In this document: piece after piece, positions 13,658 to 20,996 of the stretch
Layout: the number at the start of each line of letters is the position of its first letter
Numbering within the stretch: position 1 is the first letter of the stretch
Virus record (IMG/VR): IMGVR_UViG_3300044858_003524
Coordinates: 1-37,027 of that record
Strand: one strand, 5' to 3'
Length of the DNA: 37,027 bases
DNA from: a virus
Position numbers and translations under genes: made by a program
The notes under the pieces: generated by a model
The model's input: only the letters and a program-made list of their open reading frames with translations
What the model was told of the DNA's origin: nothing
The model's database searches: none

Positions 13658-13686
13658 TTGATGATCGGGCATGATGGCGCTAGAGT
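13658..13686 (+). promoter_or_regulatory. Leaderless-type promoter of the HTH gene
   Basis: TTGATG (13658-13663), 17-bp spacer, TAGAGT (13681-13686), then exactly six bases to ATG 13693, with no ribosome-binding site in between. Confidence 0.6.
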
Positions 13687-13692
13687 GTGCAT

Positions 13693-14163
13693 ATGGCCAA
13701 CATCAAGAGACTGCCGCAGCCGCCCAACACTCCGCCCGCATCGGCCAGGGCTTCGGACTTCGTCACAATCAACGACCTCGCGAAGAGGACGAGCAGCAGT
13801 GGGTTCACCATCCGCAAGCTCGTCGGGATCGGGAGGCTGATTGCGCGTCGCAACACGCTCGGCTGCCTGGAGATCTACCGCACGTCGGCCAAGGAGTTCG
13901 AGGAAGCGAGCAAGGCACGGCTGGTCTGGGAATCCAAGCGAGTCAGCACAGGCAAGCCCGATGAGGTCAAGTACGCCGATGTCCTATCGGCGGTTGAGGT
14001 GGCCAAGCTGTTTGACGTCGCAGAAGAGACTGTGCGTAGGCACTATCGGCTGAAGCGACTGCCGGGACTGCGGGTCAAGGGTCGTCTGGTCTTCCGCAAG
14101 TCGGAGGTCAAGGCGTACAAGGGCTTCGAGCAACTGCCTGCTCCGGTCGTTGCTGCTGACTGA
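13693..14163 (+). CDS. Helix-turn-helix DNA-binding protein (excisionase/MerR-like fold)
   Basis: The 156-residue protein has two similar DNA-binding segments. The first (about residues 22-60) reads F-V-T-I-N-D-L-A-K-R-T-S-S-S-G-F-T-I-R-K-L. The second (about 100-145) reads S-A-V-E-V-A-K-L-F-D-V-A-E-E-T-V-R-R-H-Y, then a wing and F-R-K-S-E-V-K-A-Y, the usual HTH_17/excisionase pattern. It is the only plus-strand gene before the terminase and is divergent from the replication operon, so it may switch early and late transcription. ATG 13693 lies six bases after a -10 box; a GTG at 13687 is possible. With no integrase present, a regulator is more likely than an excisionase. Confidence 0.75.
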   Translation: MANIKRLPQPPNTPPASARASDFVTINDLAKRTSSSGFTIRKLVGIGRLIARRNTLGCLEIYRTSAKEFEEASKARLVWESKRVSTGKPDEVKYADVLSAVEVAKLFDVAEETVRRHYRLKRLPGLRVKGRLVFRKSEVKAYKGFEQLPAPVVAAD

Positions 14164-14373
14164 TTTTGGAACGCCGGTTGTTCCACCGGCTGACACTTGG
14201 CAAAGACCAGCGTGGTCCAGTACTGATCAGGCAACCGCACGTCACAGGTCCGCGCCAGATCACTCTTTGGAGGGGGCCACGGCTACGGTCCGAAGACGGA
14301 AAATAACGCCCCCCGATCGCTGCCATGCCGTGTGTCGTGGTGGTCCCCCCTCCAGCGGGGCCAAATCCTGAGG

Positions 14374-14401
14374 TTGACCAAGGATAGCGCTGGATAGTCA
14401 A
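14374..14401. repeat. Inverted repeat TTGAC/GTCAA enclosing two GGATAG copies
   Basis: TTGAC (14374-14378) is mirrored by GTCAA (14397-14401). Between them GGATAG occurs twice (14382-14387 and 14392-14397) around GCGC. Such symmetry could serve as a protein-binding or packaging site. Confidence 0.4.
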
Positions 14402-14408
14402 CACGTGA

Positions 14409-14442
14409 GAGCCCTGGCCTAACGCCGGGGCTCAATCGTTTT
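14409..14442 (+). terminator. Rho-independent terminator, plus strand
   Basis: GAGCCCTGGC pairs with GCCGGGGCTC (one G-T pair) around a five-base loop, 14409-14433. AATCGTTTT follows. It would stop transcripts of the helix-turn-helix gene. Confidence 0.7.
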
Positions 14443-14543
14443 GCAGGAAGGCCCATCCGTGACAGTCGAGTCCCCGGGTGGCACGTCGGCATAGGGTCGG
14501 GGCTTCGAGTGTTTCCCTGTGACAGGACGAGGCCACGAACGAC

Positions 14544-14566
14544 AAAACCCGAGCAATTGCCCGGGT
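14544..14566 (-). terminator. Rho-independent terminator, minus strand
   Basis: On the minus strand ACCCGGGC, AATT and GCTCGGGT form a hairpin with one mismatch, followed by TTTG. It lies about 30 bp beyond the stop of the 14599-15267 gene and would end its transcript. Confidence 0.65.
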
Positions 14567-14598
14567 CGTCGTGGTGGACTGCGTAGGCAGTCAGGCCG

Positions 14599-15267
14599 TC
14601 ACTTGGTCAGACCGGCTGCGCGGATCTTGTGAGCGTAGCGGCGATCGGCCTTCCGCTTCTCGTGGTGGTCGGCCTCAGTGCCGAAGACCTGGAACAGGTC
14701 GCTGGTGGCGATGCGGCGGGTCTCACCGTTGAAGTCGTCGCCCCAATCGTAGCCCGAGCCGTCCTCTTCGGCCACAAGCAACTGGTAACAGCGGATCTCG
14801 ACTGTGCGCTTGCCCTCGTACTTGCCGTCGGTCTCGAAGCGGACCGAACCCTCGACGATGCGCTCACCATACTTGGCAATGAGTCCCTGTTCGGTGCTGG
14901 CATCACGCTCGATGCCCGAGGCTTCGGGCTTCTTGGCACGGGGCTTCTTCTCAGTCTTGGCAGCTTTGACCTTGGCGGGCTTCTTCTCGGACTTGGTGGG
15001 TTTGGCGGGCTTGTCGATGGCAGCGACTTCGTCAGCAGTCATGACCACGATCGATTCGACCTGAGCGTTGCCAGTGTCCTTGATCAGCTTTTGCACGACC
15101 AGGATGGGGCGGTCTGACAGCCACTTGGTGAGAGCGGTGAATCCCAGGATTTCGCTCTGGTCATCAAGGACCTTGGCCATCACGAGGTCAGTGCCAGCGA
15201 TGAGGGCGAGGGTGGTCTCTTCATTTTCGATGACCAGGGTGGCGGACTTGGGGGCGGACTTGGCCAT
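14599..15267 (-). CDS. Early protein with histone-H1-like Lys/Ala/Pro segment
   Basis: The 222-residue protein has an N-terminal domain (about 1-85), a basic low-complexity stretch (about 88-120) dominated by Lys, Ala, Pro and Thr in the style of histone H1 tails, and a C-terminal domain (about 130-222). The last contains R-Y-A-H-K-I-R-A-A-G. I do not recognise either domain. ATG 15267 is chosen because AAGGAG lies six bases upstream. It is a single-gene unit between promoter copy 3 and its own terminator, which suggests strong early expression. The Lys-rich stretch suggests DNA binding or compaction; this is inference. Confidence 0.75.
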   Translation of the reverse strand: MAKSAPKSATLVIENEETTLALIAGTDLVMAKVLDDQSEILGFTALTKWLSDRPILVVQKLIKDTGNAQVESIVVMTADEVAAIDKPAKPTKSEKKPAKVKAAKTEKKPRAKKPEASGIERDASTEQGLIAKYGERIVEGSVRFETDGKYEGKRTVEIRCYQLLVAEEDGSGYDWGDDFNGETRRIATSDLFQVFGTEADHHEKRKADRRYAHKIRAAGLTK

Positions 15268-15320
15268 GGGAGGCTCCTTGATCGTGTTGTGGGTGATCAG
15301 CCCATCTTGGTTGTGAAGGC

Positions 15321-15348
15321 ATCTTATCAACCAGGGCCAAGGTGTCAA
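15321..15348 (-). promoter_or_regulatory. Early promoter copy 3: TTGACA-16-TAAGAT
   Basis: Minus strand: TTGACA (15348-15343), 16-bp spacer, extended -10 TGA-TAAGAT (15326-15321), leading to the 222-residue protein gene. It diverges from the terminase promoter. Confidence 0.85.
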
Positions 15349-15400
15349 GTATTCGGCTTGGCAAGGGGTCTCGGAGAGGTCAAGGTAGAGCGACGATGTG

Positions 15401-15428
15401 TTGCATGTCTCAAGCGTCATTGTATAAA
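15401..15428 (+). promoter_or_regulatory. Late promoter candidate before small terminase
   Basis: TTGCAT (15401-15406), 16-bp spacer, TATAAA (15423-15428), then six bases to ATG 15435. This would give a leaderless message, although AAGGA lies immediately before the ATG, too close for normal use. Confidence 0.55.
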
Positions 15429-15434
15429 AAGGAC

Positions 15435-15845
15435 ATGCCAATAGGAGTACCCTACAAACCAACCCCGGCAATACGCAAGCTGGTCGGCAAGCTGGCGGGT
15501 TACGGGCTCACGTGGCCACAGATCGGGGCCACACTCGGGATCAGTGGTGAGGTCGCACAGCGACACCATCAAGCCGACTACACCAAAGGTATCAGCGACA
15601 TCAACGGCAAGGTCATCGCGTCATTGGCGCAACTTGCGGTCGGTTGGTGCGAGAAGGACAAGAAAGGCAACATCACCAAGCGTCTGCCACCTAATGTCGT
15701 GGCATGTATCTACTGGACCAAGACGCGCTGCCGCTGGCATGAATCAGTTGAAGCCGACCCAGACAACGTGCCAACTCGGCCACTGCTGATCATCCCGGGG
15801 CTCAAAGTCCCTGGCACCAACCACACAGGCGAACCCAGCCCGTGA
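15435..15845 (+). CDS. terS: Terminase small subunit (probable)
   Basis: The 136-residue protein has a helix-turn-helix, L-T-W-P-Q-I-G-A-T-L-G-I-S-G-E-V-A-Q-R-H-H (about residues 24-44), as in DNA-recognition domains of small terminases. It directly precedes and overlaps the large subunit gene by four bases (GTGA). It would select the packaging site and hand DNA to the large subunit. ATG 15435 is chosen because a promoter with six-base spacing precedes it; in-frame ATGs at 15396 and 15405 lie within that promoter. The identity rests on position and fold. Confidence 0.75.
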   Translation: MPIGVPYKPTPAIRKLVGKLAGYGLTWPQIGATLGISGEVAQRHHQADYTKGISDINGKVIASLAQLAVGWCEKDKKGNITKRLPPNVVACIYWTKTRCRWHESVEADPDNVPTRPLLIIPGLKVPGTNHTGEPSP

Positions 15846-17188
15846 GCAGTGGTGACAAGACGCATGTTTGGGCAGGCAACCAGATCGTGCAGCATGACTT
15901 CCTCACCGACTGCATGCCGGGGTGGTCACTCTATCAAGGTGGCATGGGTTCGGGCAAAACCTGGGCTGGAGCGAGGAAGCTGATCATCTTGCACCTGTTC
16001 AACACCGACAGTCCCGGGGCTGTGGTGGCACCGACTTATGGTGATCTGTGGCGGGTATGCGTGCCAGAACTGATCGCGGCTGCCGAAGAAGCAGGCATCA
16101 AGGTCAAGTCGTACCCGAATGGGGGTGGCACCATCCGGTATCCGCATCTGCTGATTGATGGGAGGCCGATCATGCTTGTATCGTGCGAAGAGCCCGACCG
16201 CATCGCAGGTTGGGAGGTTGGGCATCTGTGGTGTGACGAGGCAGCACGCATCCAGTCCTCGCCTGACAACCCGCGTCGTGACGCACCAACGCAGATCCGT
16301 GGTCGCCTGCGACACAAGAAGGCCAAGAGTCTGCATGCGCTGATCACGACCACGCCCGAGGGTGTCGAGACCTGGGTGCAACGCGACTGGTGGGACGAGC
16401 CGAAGAGCAACCACCGGTACTACATCGGGCGGACGCGGGACAACCCGGCACTGGACCCCGATTATGCGAAGGATCTGGCTCGGGCCATTGGTTCTGATCT
16501 GGCTGAACAGTACCTCGACGGTCGGGCAGTCTCGTACACGAGGGATCGTGCACACCCAACGTTCAAGGAGGACAAGCACGTCCGCGAGGTTGAATGGCAG
16601 AATCAGGAGACCACGCACGTTGGTGCCGACTTCAACGTCTCGCCTCTGTGCTGGATCGTCGGGCAGGAGCAGGCCGACGGCAGCTTTGCCATTCTCGACG
16701 AACTGGTGGTTGAGGACTTCGCTCTTGTCGATACAGCCGTGCGACTGTGCGATGAGAAGCAGTGGGGCCATTACCGGGACCAACGCGGAATGCGGCTGTC
16801 TCGCCCGAAGATCGAAGTACACGCTGACCGTAGCAGCAAGAACCGGACAGCCGTGGGTGATCCACAGTGGGAAGTGCTCAACCAGACAGCACGGGCCTGT
16901 CAGTGGGCAATCACGGGCAACGTGTTTGGTGCGAATCCGCCGATCAATGCCCGTATCAACAACGTGAGCAGGTTGCTGCTTGATGGATCAGGCAAAATCC
17001 GGCTGAAGATCCATCCTCGCTGCAAACGTCTGATCGAAGAACTAAACCGGACGGGGCGGAAGTCGAGTGGGTATGACGCTGGATCAGACGGCAAACGGGG
17101 CCACATACTCGACGCTCTGGGTTACCTGCTGTGGGACCTTTATGGTGAGCCCGGCGTGAAACTCAAGGCCAGCGGTATACGTCTCTGA
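15842..17188 (+). CDS. terL: Terminase large subunit
   Basis: The 448-residue packaging motor begins with GTG. Its ATPase domain has Walker A G33-G-M-G-S-G-K39-T and Walker B H-L-W-C-D132-E133-A. The RNase H-like nuclease domain has V-G-A-D263-F-N-V-S-P and a late D-A-L-G-Y-L-L-W. Length is normal for the family. It pumps DNA into proheads through the portal encoded next and cuts it at packaging start or end. A gap of about 40 bp containing a -10-like box separates it from the portal gene. Confidence 0.93.
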   Translation: MSSGDKTHVWAGNQIVQHDFLTDCMPGWSLYQGGMGSGKTWAGARKLIILHLFNTDSPGAVVAPTYGDLWRVCVPELIAAAEEAGIKVKSYPNGGGTIRYPHLLIDGRPIMLVSCEEPDRIAGWEVGHLWCDEAARIQSSPDNPRRDAPTQIRGRLRHKKAKSLHALITTTPEGVETWVQRDWWDEPKSNHRYYIGRTRDNPALDPDYAKDLARAIGSDLAEQYLDGRAVSYTRDRAHPTFKEDKHVREVEWQNQETTHVGADFNVSPLCWIVGQEQADGSFAILDELVVEDFALVDTAVRLCDEKQWGHYRDQRGMRLSRPKIEVHADRSSKNRTAVGDPQWEVLNQTARACQWAITGNVFGANPPINARINNVSRLLLDGSGKIRLKIHPRCKRLIEELNRTGRKSSGYDAGSDGKRGHILDALGYLLWDLYGEPGVKLKASGIRL

Positions 17189-17217
17189 TCGCGGCTTCCC
17201 TCAAGAGTCAAGGTCGA

Positions 17218-17223
17218 TACACT
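17218..17223 (+). promoter_or_regulatory. -10 box TACACT before the portal gene
   Basis: TACACT is followed by TCCGCT and then ATG 17230. The spacing of six bases and the TCCGCY gap match the element at 29125. No clear -35 box is visible, and no ribosome site lies in the gap. Confidence 0.4.
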
Positions 17224-17229
17224 TCCGCT

Positions 17230-19005
17230 ATGAGCACCTCCATCCGGCCCACCCAGGTAGGCGAAGTCAAGCCCAACACCTCATATGGTCCGGACGAAGT
17301 CGCCCGACAGTTCTGGCGACTGAGCTTCCGCACCGGGCGCGACTACATCCGTGGTCGTGATGCCAGCGGACTGCCAGTGATGATCCAGCACGAACGCGAG
17401 GAGGCGGTTTCATACCAGCGGCGTTTGCGCACGACCAAACCCCGCAACTTCGTCGGGACGATCCTGCGTCGATACAACGACCTCGTCTTCCGCAAGACAC
17501 CACAGCGCGATGAGCAGGCTGACGAGTTGTTCCTCGAACTGGTGGCCGACGCCGATGGCAAGGGGACCTCGCTCGACCAGTTCATGAAGGACGCCCTACT
17601 GCTGGCTCAGATTGAACGCGAGACCTACATCGTCCCAGATGTTCTGCGTGCGGTCAGTGACAGTGGGCGCTCTACCGCTGCTGCAATCAAGGAAGCGGGC
17701 ACGCGTCCGATCCTGGTCCGCATCGGGGCCTCGTCTGTCGTGAACTGGACGACTTGTGGTCAATCACTGAGCGAGATCCTCACTCTGTGGGATGGTGAGG
17801 GTGGAAAGGTTCTGCGCTGGTGGGGCGAGACTGAGCGTCAAGACTTCGCCATCGACCAGGGATCAATCGAGACCGGGGTGATCAAGATCACCGGAATCGA
17901 AGCCCCGGTGAAGCACGGATACGAACGCATGCCGGTGGTGCGACTCAAGCCAAACTTCGACCCGATGGGCCAAATCAACGCCAGCGATGGTGACTCGCAG
18001 GCCGGACCGCTGGCCGAGTCGCAGCAGGCCATCGTCAATCTGTTGTCGCTGCTCAATGAAGAAATCACCAACGTCACCTTCAGCCAGATGATTGCGATGG
18101 GTGTGAGTGAAGAGCAGGTCAGCGACGTACAGGTTGGCAACACCCGTGTTCTGTGCCTGCCTAACCCCGCAGCCAAGATGGAAATGATCGGCGCAGACCC
18201 GGCCCAGGCGGACAGCATCAGAGCATCAGTGACGGACGAGAAGGACAACCTGCTTGCTCAGGCGGGAATTGTCAATAACGGAGCACAGGCGGCAGAGTCG
18301 GGCCTCGCTCTTGCATTCCGACACAACGATTTGGTGACGATCGTTTCAGCGCTGGCCATATCGTGCGAACAAGCTGAGAACCAACTCGCTGTTGAATTGG
18401 CCGAGGCGTGGGGTGTCGATGACCCGGGTAAGGCGGTTTATTCGGGCAAGGACGCGGACCTGCCTGACTTCGCGGCTGAAGCCAAGTCGATGATCGACTT
18501 CGTCAGCAACGCAGCGCTGCCACCTGTACTCCGCCGCAAGGTGGCCGAGCGCTTCGCGACTCGGAATCTTCCTCTTGATGATGACGAGAAGGAAGAACTG
18601 CGCCAATCCTTCGGTCAGCAGGCCACTCGCACTGCTGGTCTCGAATCGGGCAACCCGTTCCCGAATCTCGACCCTGCCGATGTTGGCGCAGTCGAGCGAG
18701 CCACCACGGAAGCTCCGGTCGAGAAGGTGCAGGACACCGCACTCAACGGGGCACAGATCGCGAGCTTGGTCGAACTGCTGTCGGCTGTGTCTGCCGGGAC
18801 GCTCGCCCCTGAGGCTGCGATCCTTGCGATCACCAACGCATTCCCGACGATCGACGAGACCGAAGCACGCAAGATGGTTGCAGCCCAGGCGGCGATCGAA
18901 GCCGAAGACAAAGACGACCCCGGAGAAGTTGAAACCAACCCCAAGCCCGGTGTCAAACCCGACGCCGAGGCGCTGTCTGCGAAAGCAGAAGAGGCACAGG
19001 AGTAG
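17230..19005 (+). CDS. Portal protein (DUF4055-like)
   Basis: The 591-residue protein lies directly after the large terminase and before the scaffold and coat genes, the standard portal position. The N-terminal third (Y-G-P-D-E-V-A-R-Q-F-W-R-L, L-V-F-R-K-T-P) and central region (E-A-P-V-K-H-G-Y-E-R-M-P-V-V-R-L) resemble the DUF4055/portal group. A long acidic Ala/Glu-rich C-terminal tail (after about residue 520) is typical of portals with disordered tails. It would form the twelve-subunit ring for DNA entry and tail joining. Identity relies on position and overall pattern. Confidence 0.8.
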   Translation: MSTSIRPTQVGEVKPNTSYGPDEVARQFWRLSFRTGRDYIRGRDASGLPVMIQHEREEAVSYQRRLRTTKPRNFVGTILRRYNDLVFRKTPQRDEQADELFLELVADADGKGTSLDQFMKDALLLAQIERETYIVPDVLRAVSDSGRSTAAAIKEAGTRPILVRIGASSVVNWTTCGQSLSEILTLWDGEGGKVLRWWGETERQDFAIDQGSIETGVIKITGIEAPVKHGYERMPVVRLKPNFDPMGQINASDGDSQAGPLAESQQAIVNLLSLLNEEITNVTFSQMIAMGVSEEQVSDVQVGNTRVLCLPNPAAKMEMIGADPAQADSIRASVTDEKDNLLAQAGIVNNGAQAAESGLALAFRHNDLVTIVSALAISCEQAENQLAVELAEAWGVDDPGKAVYSGKDADLPDFAAEAKSMIDFVSNAALPPVLRRKVAERFATRNLPLDDDEKEELRQSFGQQATRTAGLESGNPFPNLDPADVGAVERATTEAPVEKVQDTALNGAQIASLVELLSAVSAGTLAPEAAILAITNAFPTIDETEARKMVAAQAAIEAEDKDDPGEVETNPKPGVKPDAEALSAKAEEAQE

Positions 19006-19008
19006 CAT

Positions 19009-19749
19009 ATGCTGCGTTCACTCGTTCCCTCACTTCACACTGTCCTGATGGACCCCGATCCCAACACGGGTGGCGGGACTGGTGGAGCACCCGAGACTGC
19101 CAAGGTCACGCTGCCCGGTGGTGTCACCATCGAACTCCCCAAGGCTGACGCTGAAAAGATCCTCGCTGCTCGCCAGAAGGAGAATGAGGAACGGACCAGC
19201 CTCGCGCAGAAGGCCGGGGCGGCGGAGGCCGAGCGCAAGGCGGCGGAGGAACGTGCTGCTGCTGAATCTCGCGACAAGGAAGCGATGAAGTTGGCCAAGG
19301 ACGGTGAAATCGTCAAGGCCAAGGAGATCCTCACTGCTGAGGCCAACGGCAAGCTGTCCACTCTGACCAAGCGGATCGCTCGCGGCGAAATGGAGACCAC
19401 TTTGAGGCGGTTGGCCCCCAATCTTGACGACAAGGCGGTCGGTGATATTTTGTCACTAACCGCAGCCCGTGCCACGTACAACGTGGAGAGCGGGCGGGTG
19501 GTTGTCCTGGACGAGACCGGCAAGCCGGTTGTTGGACAGGACGGGCAGCCGGTGGGTGCGGATAGCTACCTGACTGACTGGCTCAAGGATCGACCGCATT
19601 TCCAGGCCGTCAAGGTTCCGAACAGTAACGGTGGCAGACCGGCTGGCGGAACAGCCCCGCTCGGGTCCATTCGAGTCGCTGATCTGGCGACTGCTGACAA
19701 GGACACGATCGCAGGCGTGGTGGCTGGAAAGATCAAGGTCGTTGACTGA
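19009..19749 (+). CDS. Capsid scaffolding protein (probable)
   Basis: The 246-residue protein has a Gly-rich start, then a long charged coiled coil (about residues 45-115) made of A, E, K and R, and a C-terminal small domain. It lies between portal and coat protein genes, the usual scaffold position, and would direct coat assembly and then leave the head. GGAG lies six bases before ATG 19009; ATG 19048 is an alternative start that drops a hydrophobic leader. No protease motif is visible. Confidence 0.75.
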   Translation: MLRSLVPSLHTVLMDPDPNTGGGTGGAPETAKVTLPGGVTIELPKADAEKILAARQKENEERTSLAQKAGAAEAERKAAEERAAAESRDKEAMKLAKDGEIVKAKEILTAEANGKLSTLTKRIARGEMETTLRRLAPNLDDKAVGDILSLTAARATYNVESGRVVVLDETGKPVVGQDGQPVGADSYLTDWLKDRPHFQAVKVPNSNGGRPAGGTAPLGSIRVADLATADKDTIAGVVAGKIKVVD

Positions 19750-19805
19750 TCCAGGCTTGCTGCTCTTCCTGACCAACCAAACCAACCTCCTACCGGAGAA
19801 CTCCC

Positions 19806-20933
19806 ATGGCCGTCACTCCCAATACCCTCGCCGTCCTGATCCCCACGATCATCGCGGCCCTGCAGCGCGTCCTGCGCAATCAGGGCGCTCTGGCCAACCT
19901 CGCGGTCCGCGACCCGTCGAGCGACGCCGCTGGCCTCAACCAGTCGATCGACCTCCCGGCCTCCTCCGTCCAGGCTGCCTATGATGTCGAGCCCGGCGCG
20001 ACCCCGCCCGCCCTCGTCGGCACCCAGCCCACCAAGAAGACCCTCACCATCGAGAAGTATCGCGGTTCGCGCTTCTCGCTGACTGGCGAGGATTGGAAGG
20101 CGATCGCTGCTCGCGGCCCCGACTTCCGCCTGATGCAGGTCGATGAGTGCATCAGCACCCTGGTCGATGAGGTCTGTGCCTATATCTGGGGCAAGTACAA
20201 CCTGCAGGCTGGCTACGGTGTCGGTGCGGCTGGGACCAACCCCTTCGCCTCGAACCCCGACATCCTGGCCGACGGCTGGCAGACCCTGAGCGAAGCCAAA
20301 TGCCCGAACATCGGTCGCATCGGCTGCATCGGCCCGAAGGAATGGGCTGCCGCGATCAAGCTGGACCAGTTCCAGAAGACCCTCGAAGCTCCCCCCGGCA
20401 CCAGCTTCGCGACCGCTGCCTTCGGCATGTTGTCGAACTTCCAGATGACCTGGGATCAGCAGATCAGCACGCACACCCCGGTCGGCACCGCTGCCAACTA
20501 CGTGCTCGACGGTGCGCAGGTCAAGGGTGCCAAGGCCATCCTGCTCAAGACCGGCACCGGCACCCTGCTCGCGGGTGACGTGGTCACCATCGGCAACTTC
20601 AAGTACACGGTCACCAGCCTGACGGGCTTCAACCTCGTGTTGAACGCGGGCCTGCTGGAGAACGTGGCTGATGCTGCCACGGTGACCATCAACGCCGCTC
20701 ACCGGAGCAACCTGCTGGTGCACCCCGACGCGATGGTCCTCGCCATCCGTCCGCCCGCTGAGGCCCCCGAAGGCGACGCCGCGAACAGCGTGGCGATCGT
20801 GCGCGATCCGGTCACGGGCATCGCTCTGCGGCTGGCTCACTACAAGGGCTACCACGCTGGCCAGTGGGAACTGTCCCTGGTTTACGGTGCGGTCGTCCGC
20901 CGTCCGGAACTGGCCGTCAAGCTGCTTGGCTAG
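19806..20933 (+). CDS. Major capsid protein, P22 coat-like
   Basis: The 375-residue protein fits the P22-type coat family (HK97 fold). An N-terminal helix is followed by L-T-G-E-D-W-K, and a mid region carries A-S-N-P-D and T-W-D-Q-Q-I-S-T. The characteristic beta segment K-T-G-T-G-T-L-L-A-G-D-V-V-T-I-G (about 240-255) precedes a C-terminal H-P-D-A-M-V-L-A-I-R-P and R-R-P-E-L-A-V-K-L-L-G. GGAG lies upstream of ATG 19806. Codons are strongly biased to C/G-ending forms compared with neighbours, as expected for the most abundant structural protein. Confidence 0.88.
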   Translation: MAVTPNTLAVLIPTIIAALQRVLRNQGALANLAVRDPSSDAAGLNQSIDLPASSVQAAYDVEPGATPPALVGTQPTKKTLTIEKYRGSRFSLTGEDWKAIAARGPDFRLMQVDECISTLVDEVCAYIWGKYNLQAGYGVGAAGTNPFASNPDILADGWQTLSEAKCPNIGRIGCIGPKEWAAAIKLDQFQKTLEAPPGTSFATAAFGMLSNFQMTWDQQISTHTPVGTAANYVLDGAQVKGAKAILLKTGTGTLLAGDVVTIGNFKYTVTSLTGFNLVLNAGLLENVADAATVTINAAHRSNLLVHPDAMVLAIRPPAEAPEGDAANSVAIVRDPVTGIALRLAHYKGYHAGQWELSLVYGAVVRRPELAVKLLG

Positions 20934-20945
20934 TCGGTAGGCCAA

Positions 20946-20959
20946 GCCCCTGCCGGGGC
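20946..20959 (+). terminator. Hairpin after the coat gene
   Basis: GCCCC-TGCC-GGGGC forms a compact five-pair stem about a dozen bases beyond the coat stop. No U run follows, so it may protect the coat mRNA 3' end or reduce read-through more than terminate. Confidence 0.4.
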
Positions 20960-20996
20960 GTGAACACTCACGACCCCGGTTAGGGGGAGACCTACA

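Larger units (their letters stand above)
14164..14598. other. Gene-free convergent region with hairpins, possible packaging site
   Basis: No credible gene lies in these 435 bases. The region holds overlapping hairpins at its start: GGAAC/GTTCC (14168-14184) and GCCGGT/ACCGGC (14173-14190), which cannot form together. It also has C-rich runs, an inverted repeat around a doubled GGATAG, and two opposed terminators. It lies just before the terminase genes, apart from one minus-strand gene, a common place for cos or pac. Confidence 0.5.

Noticed and set aside
13693-14163. Excisionase of a temperate phage
   Set aside because: No integrase, repressor pair or attachment site was found, so a transcription regulator is the safer call.
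14164-14598. tRNA gene in the gene-free stretch
   Set aside because: I saw no T-loop GGTTCGA-type sequence paired with an acceptor stem; the hairpins fit terminators and repeats instead.
15926-16822. 298-residue minus-strand frame opposite the large terminase
   Set aside because: The plus strand has intact Walker A, Walker B and nuclease motifs; the antisense frame has none.
19566-20945. 459-residue minus-strand frame opposite the coat gene
   Set aside because: The plus strand encodes a recognisable P22-type coat protein with a ribosome site. The long antisense frame comes from the strong codon bias.
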